From Rosa chinensis (taxonomy: Eukaryota > Streptophyta > Magnoliopsida > Rosales > Rosaceae), in the NCBI RefSeq assembly GCF_002994745.2, contig NC_037094.1:23351001-23415000 (forward strand): a DNA stretch of 64,000 nt, in the 5' to 3' direction. Shown here piece after piece: positions 45,305 to 58,100 of this stretch. The position numbers and the translations under genes are program-made. The notes beneath the pieces are model-generated. The model made no database searches. It was not told where the DNA came from and saw only the letters and a program-made list of their open reading frames with translations. How positions within the stretch are numbered: position 1 is the first letter of the stretch; each line of letters starts with the position of its first letter.

Positions 45305-45345
45305 AGCTGTAACAACCGATGTGATTTTGTATAATTTTCTTGTCA
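45305..45345 (+). other. 3' flank of the histidine-rich gene
   Basis: Short stretch after the stop, before TA repeats and a foldback arm. No clear AATAAA. Confidence 0.3.
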
Positions 45346-45460
45346 ACTTTAATATATATATATATACTGAACGGTCGAGATGTGGATATGAGACCGAAAA
45401 GTGACCAAAAACTCGAACTTCACACGTTAATTTCAAAGCGGAGCTCCGCTCTGGATAGGA

Positions 45461-45497
<37 letters not shown>

Positions 45498-45500
45498 TTC
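45346..45500. mobile_element. Single arm of the foldback family
   Basis: Between two TA runs, ACTGAACGGTCGAGATGTGG ... CGCTCTGGATAGGATCTGTA matches the right arm of the foldback at 27913-28319. The left arm and centre are absent. It lies in the 3' flank of the histidine-rich gene and is absent from the duplicate at 25090. Confidence 0.8.
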
Positions 45501-46028
45501 TGTTAACCAGAATATGATTTTTGTTGCTTCTGGAGTAAGAGCAAACTTAATATGAAGAGACTTTCGCTATACAGAAACTTTCCCAATGAGATTCTGAAAC
45601 ACAGAAATCATCAATGTATTTATCACCACCATTAGGCATTCGCCATTACAGAAATCAGATTCATGCGTAGCTGGCAACAGAACTATATTCATGATTTCCA
45701 ACCGATAATATCTCCCCTATTATTTAGTTATTGAAAATCTAAATCATGTCTACAGCATTTACCTTGGTAATATCTGCTTTCTTTGACAATTATAAGTAGA
45801 ATATTAAGCAGGCAGGTTTGAAATGGACACTGTATTGATCCAAGTGAATTTACATTGATAAATATTGAGATGCAACACATTTCATACAAGTGATACAACT
45901 GAAATTGAATTGTAGGCACACACCAAACCACCCTTTTCAGTTGACAGATGAGAGCCATCTGAATTACATGGTGCAAAGGTGCTCCGGTCTTGTGTATGAT
46001 GTTCAGAAAGAAAAAAAGAAAAAAAAAG
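45501..46028 (-). other. 3' flank/UTR of the methyltransferase gene
   Basis: 45816-46024 is the part duplicated at 35793-36073. It contains ATTGATAAATATTGAGATGC on the + strand. No unambiguous poly(A) signal was found. Confidence 0.5.
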
Positions 46029-49000
46029 CTACTGGGATCTCTGCTGTCTAGTATACTCCCAAAGAGCAATGGCACCACTGACATGAACATTGAGAGATCT
46101 AACAACTCCCAACTGTGGAATCTCAAGGCAAGCATCCAGAATATGTATTATATCAACTGGTATACCTTCCTTCTCTCGCCCAAGAACCAGTACCTGGCCA
46201 GAGGATAGAAATAAATAAATCATCAATATTTTATTATGGAAATAGAAGGCATTCTCAGAATTCAATCAAATGAATGGCTGCCACTCTAACTACATATGCA
46301 ATTCAACTAGAAGCAAATAAAAATCAAAAGACATAGGCTTGGTCGAAAAATACATATCATGGTTCTTTGTATAAATCCAGCACTTCTTTTCTTTTTCTGC
46401 TGATAACTACAGCTATTTTTATCCTCTCTTAATTTTTTTCCTTTTTTAAATTAAGCTAGGATTTTCTCAAGTACCACAATGATATAGAAATGCTTAAAAC
46501 GAGTATAGAGTATTTCAATTGGTCCACTGGAGCTTCCCAAATCCACTCATGATCACCAAAGTAAATATAAAGAATGGGATGACAGAGCGACTTACTGTGT
46601 CTTTTGGAAATATATATTGATCAAGAGGTATACTATTTGCAGTCTGCTCTAGTCCTAAAATTGAGAAGCCTTCTCGTTTCTTTTTCTGAAGGAACACCTT
46701 CAAACTATTCACTGGGACTTCGATGATAGGAACCCACTTCTCTGCAGTCACACTAGAGGGGGAAAAAAAGAATCGAAACTGAAATTAACTTACTAGATAC
46801 AACCGAAAAGTCCACAAGTAAAGTCAAATATAGATCATACAATAGGTTGATCCGTTTGATATTAAAACAAAAATAGTGGAAGAGCCATTTGCTTTGCAAT
46901 GTGGTATGGGGAACCATGCAGGGCACAACACATTGGAAATTTTTCATCAAATATAAACATCTTTTGGAAATTTTATTTGAGCAATGTTTTATTTCATTAT
47001 TATCATCCTTTTGTTTGGGGAAGGGAATGCAGGATCCCAGCTCAAGGTGTTGTTAAAACCTGAGTTTACCAAGCATGATAGCACAATAGTGTAAACCATA
47101 TAGATTTCAAGCAACCATAACTCCCTCCAGGTTCCCAAAAACTAAAAAGAGAAAAACACTACAATCAAGTAAAGTATATATGTCCACATGTAATGTAATC
47201 ATCTATCGATGGTAGAGAACTACTGACAAACCTGATGAGTTGGAACTGTTTGTCATGTAACACGTTCGTATCTGCAATGGCCAAACTTGATGCTTTAAAT
47301 ACCTGAGAAGAACAATGATGTAAGAGAAATCGAGCTGAAAAGCTGGGCAACATAATTGAGAGACACAGTAGTGAAAAATGCTCATCATAACTCATAACAA
47401 ACCTCACAAGTCCGTGCAAGGCCAGCTAGGTTAGGTATCCGATCAAGCAGAGATGCTACAAGGATAAGATGTTGTCTGCTTGATCTCTCTCTTTCCATTC
47501 CTAGAGTTCTAGACTGCAGCACCTGAGCAAGAAGCTTATCGTCCTTTTCTATTTCTGTAATGATTCCACATCAGATTATATCAATTTTAAGTTTTCTATA
47601 GAGCAGTTATAAACATAAACAATTGTAAGAACCCAACATTTTAGCAACTGCTACTGTCCCAATCTACCTGGTAGGTTCACAATTGGGTTCATAGCATTAC
47701 TCTTTTGTAAGTAGTGGGGTTAGCATGTGCAATCTGGTTGGGAGAAATAGTTGGGATACACACAATTTTCTCTATAAGAAATTGGATTTTGTCAAAAAAC
47801 TTTGAGACGCTTATACATACCCTGAAGTTGTTTGTAAGTTTCTTGGTGAGAATTAACGTTTATGTCTTGCTTCTCGTGTTTAGACAGAGTAATCTTCTTC
47901 TGAAAATCTAGTGAGGTATCTTTAGGCAGCCGGGTACTCAATTTTCTTTCATTAGCATTAGACAGTATCGCCATGTGGTCTTGATCTCCATCAGATCTCA
48001 AACTCTCATTCTTAATAGTCACAACATCCTTTGCCATTGAATTTCGAAGGTCTTCCCTCACATCCTGTAACACTCAAATTTGAGATACAAATCATAAAAG
48101 AAATTAAAGCCTGTAAACCATGAAAATATACTTACATTCAAAAAGTTGAGCACTTGATCCATAAGGGATTTTGGTACACATTCAAACTCGACGTCCTTCA
48201 ATAAAAGATATGGATTCAGTTATTTACCACTAAACCAGGAAAAAAAAAAAAAAAAGGGAGAAGAAAAAGAAGAAGATAAAGGATGAATAATATGGATCGT
48301 CCTATATTGACATGTCTGATAAGCCAAACTTATAAAGGAATTAAATACTATCCTAAACATATATATATATATATATATATATGATACTTAACACTGATTA
48401 AATCACTCACATCGTTTTGTATGTATAACTGACAAGTATCCTATTGTATATGGAAAACAGATATGGGTTCTCTTGCTTCATATTTTCAGCCATAATAACA
48501 ATTTTATTTTGTGTTTTAACTATTAAATCCATGTTTTTCAACCTCGAAGGTTTTCTCGCTCTCTCTTTTTTTTATTTTTTTATTCTTTGGTTGGAGAGTA
48601 AAATAATACATTTGTTAGATCTATATTTTTCTTACCCTAAACGGTTAACCCGTTTTGATATAATCTTTAACTAGCAAAAGCGAATAAAAAGACAAATGTA
48701 CAGGTAAAGAACAGTAGGATGCTAAAAGTATACTTAATGCAAAACAAAGTAGGACTTAATTAACGCCAAACAAAGACCCTGACCTCAACCCGGTTGATGA
48801 AAACGCCCGCAGGAGTGACCGAGCTATGGGGACTGTAGGCATCAAGATATCCTTCCATTGATTGTCGTAAGCTGAAATACAAAAAAATTAAAATGATATT
48901 ATCTGCCTGTAATCATACACATAAGAGGCATGAGAAGAAAAGTGCCTTTATCTAAGTTATGCTTCATTCTAAGCACAAAGACGGATATAAAATGCACATG

Positions 49001-51085
49001 TTTTGCATGTTCTATGTTCCTGGATGCGTAGTTCTTCCATCTCTTTTGCTGATTTGTAGATTATTTTCTTCTTCCTTGTTGGTGTTGTATTGTAGACATC
49101 GACATTGTTCTTCTTTTCAACAAATTACTATAATCCTATCAAACAAATCTCATAGTAGATTTTTCCCTTGGACCCAGAGAATAATTATTTTATAACTATT
49201 GAACCGGTAAACTCCACACATATACACAACAACCGTGACCACTACCAGGTTAACTTATCAATTTGCAGGTCATACAAACCAAGGCCCAAATATAACAATC
49301 ACAGGCTAGTATCAACTGATGAGAAAAGCTCCCCTAGGATATCAGTGTCTAATAGACAGGGGGATTTGAATGTGTTATTTAAATTGCTACTTTCTACAAA
49401 GACAAATACTATGAAATACTGACTCAGACTTACATTATACTTAAGTGGGAAAAACAAAATAAAATAAAAAAGCATTCACACACTTGAGATATCATACCGC
49501 GTACAATCAGAATTCTTTGCGAGGTAGGATTTGAGATCCTCAAAACACCTCTTCTCTAAAGTCATAGTTTCAGCGGCTTTAGAATCCAATGGAGGGAACA
49601 ATTTGCAAAGAACTTGGTAAACCAGCAACTGCAAAACAAATGAACTCTCAATAAATACACGAGCATTCAGAAAAAGTAGAGCCAAAATAATATGATACGC
49701 AGTAATCGACTTTAGATTAACCAACCTGGGTGAAACCACGTAGACTGTGGTGATGTGAGGTTAATAGTGGAACTATAGGAGGAAGTAATTCATTCAGATG
49801 TCGGTGTTGAACAGATTGAGATGCATGGAGGATGACGTTAGCTGCTATAAATACGTAAGAAGAGAGAGCCTGCATTTCATTTCTAAAAGTTAGTATAATG
49901 GTGTCCAGTACAAACTCATAACGACTTCAAAAGTGTACATACCTGAGGCCTCATGTCATAATCTCTTAATATAGGAACTAGTTGCTCCCCAACCTGTAGG
50001 GATAATGCAAGCATTAATAAGTGTGCCTTGTCCATATTTCAAACAAAGATACACAAAATCTTGCAAGAGATACTCAAGACAAAGAAAAGAAGCCGAAGAG
50101 GCATGAATATGTTAATCCTTGAGTTACTTCCTAGAAGCCAACCCAATACAAAATAATGCTCATGCTTAACTCTTCTCTATACAGGACTTCAAGGCTGCAC
50201 TTTGTGAAAGGTTCAGAAGAAAAGCCAATACAAGTCCAGCTTCATGGTTAACCAGTTAAATTTACTGACTGCTCATTGCAAACCAAACTATCAAACTCTG
50301 GTTAATCTGAACTTTTTACTTTTCAGGCAACTTAGAAGTTATTTAGTACAGGCATACAAATTTCATTTTCCGATCTCTGAAGTCTTAACCCAATCCTACC
50401 GTATCTATAGGATAATGGAACATGTACTTGATTGGTGTTAACATGTTGTATACATCTTTGCCAAAGGTTTAGCACCTGTTACCCTACTTTTTTGCTTTCA
50501 TCATCTTTTTTAGAAGAAATAAAGAAAATAACATTTTGAGAGGTCCACAAACTGAAAACAAAAGGCCAAAAACCCAAAGATCCCTCAAAGAGACTAGAGG
50601 TCCAAAAGATCTAAAAGAAAAACTCCAAAACCCAATAACCATCACTTCAAAATATCTAGCAAATCTCACATAGATAAAGGGAGCACCCTTTAAAGTTTAT
50701 ACAAAGACAAAGATCTCTCAAAGAGACTAGAGGTTATCAGATCTAAAAGAAAACTCAAAACACAATGACCATCACTTCGAAACAGGTCCCAAATCTCGCA
50801 TATTATATAAAGGAGAGCATTCAGAGCACCCTTCAAACAAAGACTAAAATCAGTAGCAAAAGAACCCACTACAACTCAAAACCAATTTTGAAAACAAAAG
50901 CAAAACAGCTTTCTTTCAACAAGAAACAAAACTAAGACCTACAGCAAGAGACTACTTGTCAACATACAGCTGCCTTCCAATCCATATAAATAACAGAGAA
51001 GCAATCCTCAACCAAGTACTGATGCTAGGTAGTTTTTCACTCGTTTGTGAACAAACTCTCAAACTAAACAAGGATAGAATCAAGC

Positions 51086-51116
<31 letters not shown>

Positions 51117-54100
51117 ACAACCAAAACAAAACCCACTTCACAGATATTGTGAAAGAGATAGTTGTTGCACCATGAAACCACTAAAGGCAAAATCTTACCA
51201 GTGATGGAAACTTTAAGTATATATTAATTGCAAATGTTTCCAAATATTGACGAACTGCAGGTAAGTTGTTCCTCTGCAATAAATAAACAAGCAAATAATT
51301 AAACCTTGACAACTAACAAGCAATATTAAGAACTGTAACAAATAGTCAGCCTTCTCATCTCCTGGAGGAAATTATAGTTAAGGGGACAGCTATAACTAGT
51401 TTACAACAAAAGTGATATTCCACAGTTTCTTGAAATAGAGAATCTGTTAAGGGGACAGCCTTCTCATCTGTGACTAATTTAGAAAACCGCATTGGATAAT
51501 GGTCCAAGACCGATGTGTGGTTACCTAAAAACTGTTAGACTGCATATTCAAATTACACAGTAGTCCAAAACAAGGGATTGTAGAAACATGGTCAACTTGC
51601 CCCAGGAAAGAAAAACATCAGACTACAACCTAGTTTACATCACCAAAAACATTTTTCAGAGAGGACTAAGGTCAAAGATTGGGACTCCCAATTATCATCC
51701 ATTGTCATGCTTATTTTATTTTCATAATTAGTGTTTTGATAGGTATTTCATTTTAATGTCAATCTTTAGACTGAGCATGAATGACCAAAAGAGAGACAAA
51801 AATTAAGAATCAGGGATGGTAGCTTAAAATGTCAAAGAATATCCAGAAAGCAAAACAAGAATGACATTTCTCAGCAATTCTTGAAAAGTGATCTTAATGG
51901 TAGATTCAAAATCTTAAGGACAATAGATTCTATTGTAGTCATTAATTATAGGAGACAACCACAAGGTGATATGGCATGATACAAACTTTACTTACATAGA
52001 GGGATGTGTGCAAGCAACGTGCGACTTCAGAAACTATATCTTGACAGACGAAATGCGACAAAATACATATCATTTGCCATGCCCGTACCTTTCTTCTATG
52101 AATCTGTAGATAAAATGTGGAAGAACAACCAAATTTAACACAGAGATAAACCAATTCTAAAAAACATAAACAAACAGAGAGGTCGCACCCACCAACCAGC
52201 CATCCACAACCCATTGGGTTGATGAACAAGGCTCTACTTATACCTTCAAGCATTTTCTACAGTATTTACAAGATTTTACACCATATAGATGGTTCAAACA
52301 TCTTCCATAATTATACAGGAGTCCAGTTTTAATTCTTCATTTCTTCCTGGTTCAATAATTTTTGCTCAGAATAAGTGAGGTCCCTTATTCAACAATATGA
52401 AGGGAAACAATACTCACTGCACTATACTTCTTATACAACTCTTTTGCAAGATCCTTGTCGTTTACCTACAATAGCAGATGATGTCATCAACATGCAGAAA
52501 CAATTATAATCTTTATTTATCCTAATAAATAAAATTGTGATGCAAACTATTAAATAAATAGAAGATTGTGTAAGATATAATCGGAAGTCTTTAGCAACCA
52601 CAACCTTGCAAACTAGCAGTTGCATGATTGATGGATGCAAAATTTTCTAATCAGTGCACGAGTTCTCCAAAAACAGACACTTTTAGAGAAAACAAACAAG
52701 AAACTGGAAGGACTGAAGAGGCAAGAGGATTCCATTCTCCATTTACTTTATTTGCAAATGTGTGGCCCTTACACTCAAGGTCTTAATCAACTATTCAACT
52801 ACATCATACTTAAATGCAACGTTCACTGGACAAGCTCCATGAAATTATAGGAAAGGCATTCAGAATGACAAAGCTATTTTTTTGTTAATAGGACAACTGA
52901 GAGTTGCGACACAACAGCTAATTAACAGATAGGATCAACTAAACGTTTTGAGGAACGTAGCAGTCCAGCTATGCTGGTAGGTCAGCTGTTTATCTTTGGG
53001 GCCAACTCAAGAATTATCTGAGAGACAAAGAACAAAGTATTTGAAAGATGCCTCCACATATGCAAATGCAAAGAAAACCAAATTCGACCTGCATGTGGCA
53101 TCTATCCCATTTGGCCTAAGGCGCTGAAGAGTGAAAATAGAAAATGTAAAAATTAATTGCAACAAGCAATGGAGGCGATTGTTGAGAATATATACATCCC
53201 ACATAGGAAAAATGGGACCTTGCCTATGGGTTTTTAAGGGTTTGGGCCACTCCATCCATTGCCAATTGGTTTTGGATGTGAACCCCAAATTACTTTATCA
53301 TGGTATCAAAGCCAGGTTACCCACGTGTGCATGCCTAACGGCCACACGGGCTCCAGGTCACCCAAAGTTGTTCACGTGTATGGCTTGAAAATTCGCCACA
53401 TGTGCGGGGGCATGTTGAGAATATATACATCCCACATGGGAAAAATGGGACCTTGCCTATGGGTTTATAAGGGTTTGGGCCACTCCATCCATGCCAATTG
53501 GTTTTGGATGTGAACCCCAAATTACTTTATCAGCGATAAATCTCATAATGCAATTATATATCATTTAACAAAGAATAGGATAAGAGAACTGATAGAGGAT
53601 TTTTTTTTTTTTCCAGAATTTCCAATTCAATTGAGTTCCAGAATCAGATCTCTTCTATTATTTGTACAACGGTAATATTTTTTTTTTTTTCCCCGGAAAG
53701 AGACATTTTCTTAATAGCTCTCGAACATTACTGTAATGAGATTGTTGACAATAATAATAAAGGCTCAGAGTCAGTCTTGCTCCATGCTATCTAATGTAGC
53801 ATAGATAGAAATTCAAAAGAAATATCGTGCATGCACACATAGGATCGGAAAATCTAATGTAACACAATAAATAATAAAACTAGACAGATTATAACCAATT
53901 ACGTACTAAGTAAGTGATGCTAAACAAATATAGGAGCACATAGAAAACATAAAAAAGATATAAAGGGTTGGGAAACAAATAAACAAAGCCAATACCGCGG
54001 AATCAAGAAGCTCAAGCAAAAACATTTTTCCAGATTCCAAAGCTGCATGGCAATCTGCATTTTCATTAGTCGATCCCACCATGACAGCCATGTCTGCTAG

Positions 54101-55103
54101 CTTGTAAAACAAAACAGCAACAGAGGCTCGTGCATACAACTCTGTATTAATAAATGCCTGACAAGGAGAAGCCAACAAGATTACAAACTTCCAACTTTCC
54201 AAAAAAATAACCTGGTTAAATCATCTAAAATGAATTAGAACCAGGACAAGAAAAACAAAATTCCTGTTCAGTAAGTGCCAAACAAGGCAGATATTAATTA
54301 TACTATTTCCAATGCAGACCCATGATACTAGTATATGATTACTTAAAAAGCTCATCCCGGCAACGGAATTCTTTTTCTTTTAAAAAAAAAACAGCCCCAG
54401 ATGACCTGATTCAGAAGATAAACAAGAGAGTTGCTTCTAAACGGAAAACCGACTTATATAGAAGTTTCCTAGTCATCTGGAGAAACTAGCTACCGGCGTT
54501 GAAGAAGGCCCAAGGTTAAAGTATATTCATTGCTCAAAGGTAGATGATACATGTCATTGATACAATATATTCCCAACATTAACTCTCAATTATTATATAC
54601 CATACTTTGGTCAGCTCAGGATCAGGGCCTTTTGCCAACAAAGAAACTTCAGCCCTGGTATCACGATTATCAGCTAATTCACCTTCGAAGTCCTCATCAA
54701 ATGCAACTGGAGATGGAAAAAATCAGGTTAAAACTGATCTATTATGACAATGGAAAGCAATATAAAAGTATCAACAACTCAAGCATATGAGAGCGTAAGA
54801 CTGACCGGAACCATGTAGAGATAGCAGCTTCAGCTCCTTCACATAGTACTTTATAATCCTAGGATATGATAGCCACAGCCCTGTTAAGTGTAATGCAGCA
54901 AGACGAATTGTACGGGGACTTTTCGTGCCTTCCTCTAGAATTTTCTCAACAAACTGCCAGACAAAGATGTTAACAGATGCTCAATAACCTTTTTGTAACT
55001 GTAACCAGCAGAAAATTCACGCACACACAAGTGTGTTACCACAGCATAGACATGCATACAATATTATAAAAATCGCTAGGCGCTAGTCCATGTATCAAAT
55101 ATA

Positions 55104-55174
<71 letters not shown>

Positions 55175-58100
55175 GTATGTATTTATGTGTGTATATATAA
55201 TATGTCTGAGAGAGAGAGAGAGAGAGAGACTACACACCCACTTCAGAGGCCCAGGTGCACCATCAATTATGTGCATGCTCTCATCACTAAATAGAGATGA
55301 ATGGAGAACGGAAGACAAAAGTGCAGCAATAGGTGCAACCTTCCGCTTGTTGCAACTGACATGCAATATCCAAGAAGAATGAACCAAATGCCACAGCATC
55401 TGAATTAACAAATAGTCAAAGGAGTGTGAACATTGTTAACTATGTGACTTAAACAGTACATAATCTGAAGCAAAGTGCATAAAATGGTAATATTTATCAA
55501 CGCATACTTGAGACATTTATTTTGATGCCATTATTTAATGAGACTTAATATTCTATTGTTTCTTAATCTCTGAAGATGCTCAACTTTATCAACGCATACT
55601 TGAGACATTTATTTTGAACATTCCCTCAGTTCACCAAGAAGTCATTTTACCATTTGACAGTGACAGAAACAAACATGCAAAGCTTACATTATGTCATAAG
55701 GATGAAAGCTTTTCTATGCCCCAGTTAATAAAACTAAATTAAAAGTTCACATCAAACTTATATGTCTCCATAACCCACATCAAGAATTCCTTAACCATGA
55801 CGTCTGCACTGAAAGAAGTACCATTAAAGTTGAAAGAACAACTGAAATAAGTCATGTCGGTGATCATACAAATGATGAGAGATATAGCAGGCTTGACATA
55901 ATTTTCATGCAATTATTCTCTTTAAGAAGGGAAAAATTTCTTGCTTCGAAAAGAAATTCTCCAACATATTTTTTTCTGAAAAGTAACAGCTTTTTACCTG
56001 CTAAACAAAAAGTACAATACGAAGAACCGGACAAGAAGTCTGCATAAGAAAGACAGTTTGAGCAACAGAACAAGCTGCTCAACTGACACTATAACACTTA
56101 AATTTCTAACCCAACAATAGAAATTCCCCCCACCCCCCGGTTCTTAAAAACCGCATCTAATTAGTGTGTTCTCTCAATAACCACTATATGTGAAATTTTG
56201 AAGAGTATACAAAATGGCCGACAAACATTTCAGTCAAATACAAAGGGATAAGCACCTCATTTAGGTAGCCATATATGGCAAATTGTTTCAGAGTGGGACT
56301 GCAGTGTACATACAGAGCACTTGTACCCCCACTATCCCAGTAAACATCCTGATAAAGTAATATGGGGTTCACATCCAAAACTAATTGAGGCATGCACACG
56401 TGGGTAACCCGCTCTGATACCATGATAAAGTAATCTGGGGTTCACATCCAAAACCAATTGGTAATGGATGGAGTGGCCCAAAGCCTTACAAACTCTTAGG
56501 CAAGGTCCCATTTTTCCCATGTGGGATGTATATATTCTCAACACGCCCCCGCACGTGTGGCGAATTTTCAAGTCATTCACGTGGACAACTTTTGGGTGAC
56601 GTGGAGCCCGTGTGGCCATTAGGCATACACACGTGGGTAACCCGCTCTGATACCATGATAAAGTAATCTGGGGTTCACATCCAAAACCAATTGGCAATGG
56701 ATGGAGTGGCCCAAACCCTTATAAACCCATAGGCAAGGTCCCATTTTTCTCATGTGGGATGTATATATTCTCAACACATCCCACCCCCAAAAAGGAAATT
56801 AAAAGGAACAAAGTACTAATAGTTAGATTATGACTTATGGGTGAAATTCCACAGCAGTAAAACCAGATTGCTGTTCAGCTGGTGTCAGAACTATATTGCA
56901 ACCTATCATCGACAGAATGCAATAAATGGAGTTAGAAATGTACCTGGGAATCCACCCCATCACATAAGCAGACAAGTGAACCAGACTTTCCTTGGGCAAA
57001 TAAGTCCAAAACTAATCGGACAGATCTGAGCATCGGTAAAACAGAACCTTCCCCAGCATTCTCAAGGCTGCAGATTATAAAGTGAAAGTGGCAAGTCAAC
57101 AAGGAAAAAGAAAAGATCCATCAGCATTGGCTATTATTATTACTATAAGACACACTTAGACCTCAGACTACAATAGAGTATCTAAATTACACTTATCCAC
57201 TATTCAAAGAAGCCAAGCAAAGAGATCTTCAGCAAGATTAATACATAATTTACACACACACACACACATAATTTACAAGCTGCTGGATTTGGACAAAACA
57301 ATATTGCTAGATTACAGTCCTCTCCCCCAACCCCAAATGGTAAACCCAACAAAACTTATATAGGTTTAATGAAAACATACAAATATAACTGTTCTTGCGT
57401 CTTACCTCTCAAGAATATCAGAAAAAATACATCGGAGAGCAGCACCTGAGAAGACAAAATTATTTGCCTCTAGAAGAAGCCCATTCCTAAGAGCATAGCA
57501 AGGAATTGACAGTAGAGATTCTAGGCAAATCCACTGCATCAGATACAGAAAAAAATTGGAATAAGTTAGAACACCCACAACTATCCATGGTTAGAATAAA
57601 GTGAGCTTTATGCAAATGGAAGTACTAGTCTAACAATGCAATAGAAACTTAGGAATAAAAAAAAAAATTGCTTGATTTATTAGGAGGAAGAAACGACTCA
57701 GCTACTTAACACAGAATAACAAAATTGCTAAACATTTGAATATATCATTTATCCTTTATGAAATTCCAATTTTCAAGATCAATTTCACTGCTAGCAGGAA
57801 CAAAAATCTTAAATAAATATTGATATTAAAAATGTTATATAATATTTCTCACCTTCCAATTCATTAAAATTGCACGTCGAGATCGTACAAATACTCCAAC
57901 TGTAAGGAGCTTATTTATGTTCTGAAGAAAAGAAAGCACCAAAGAATCCAACAGAGGTTTGCCATCTGATAGTAATGAGCTGTCATTTTTCTTAAGTATA
58001 TCCAAAGTTTGAGGAGAACACACAGACACTAGTGCTGTGAGAGTAGGAGCTAATGCTTCATATGCTGCAAGACGTATTTCTGCTCCAGTCTGCGTTGCAG

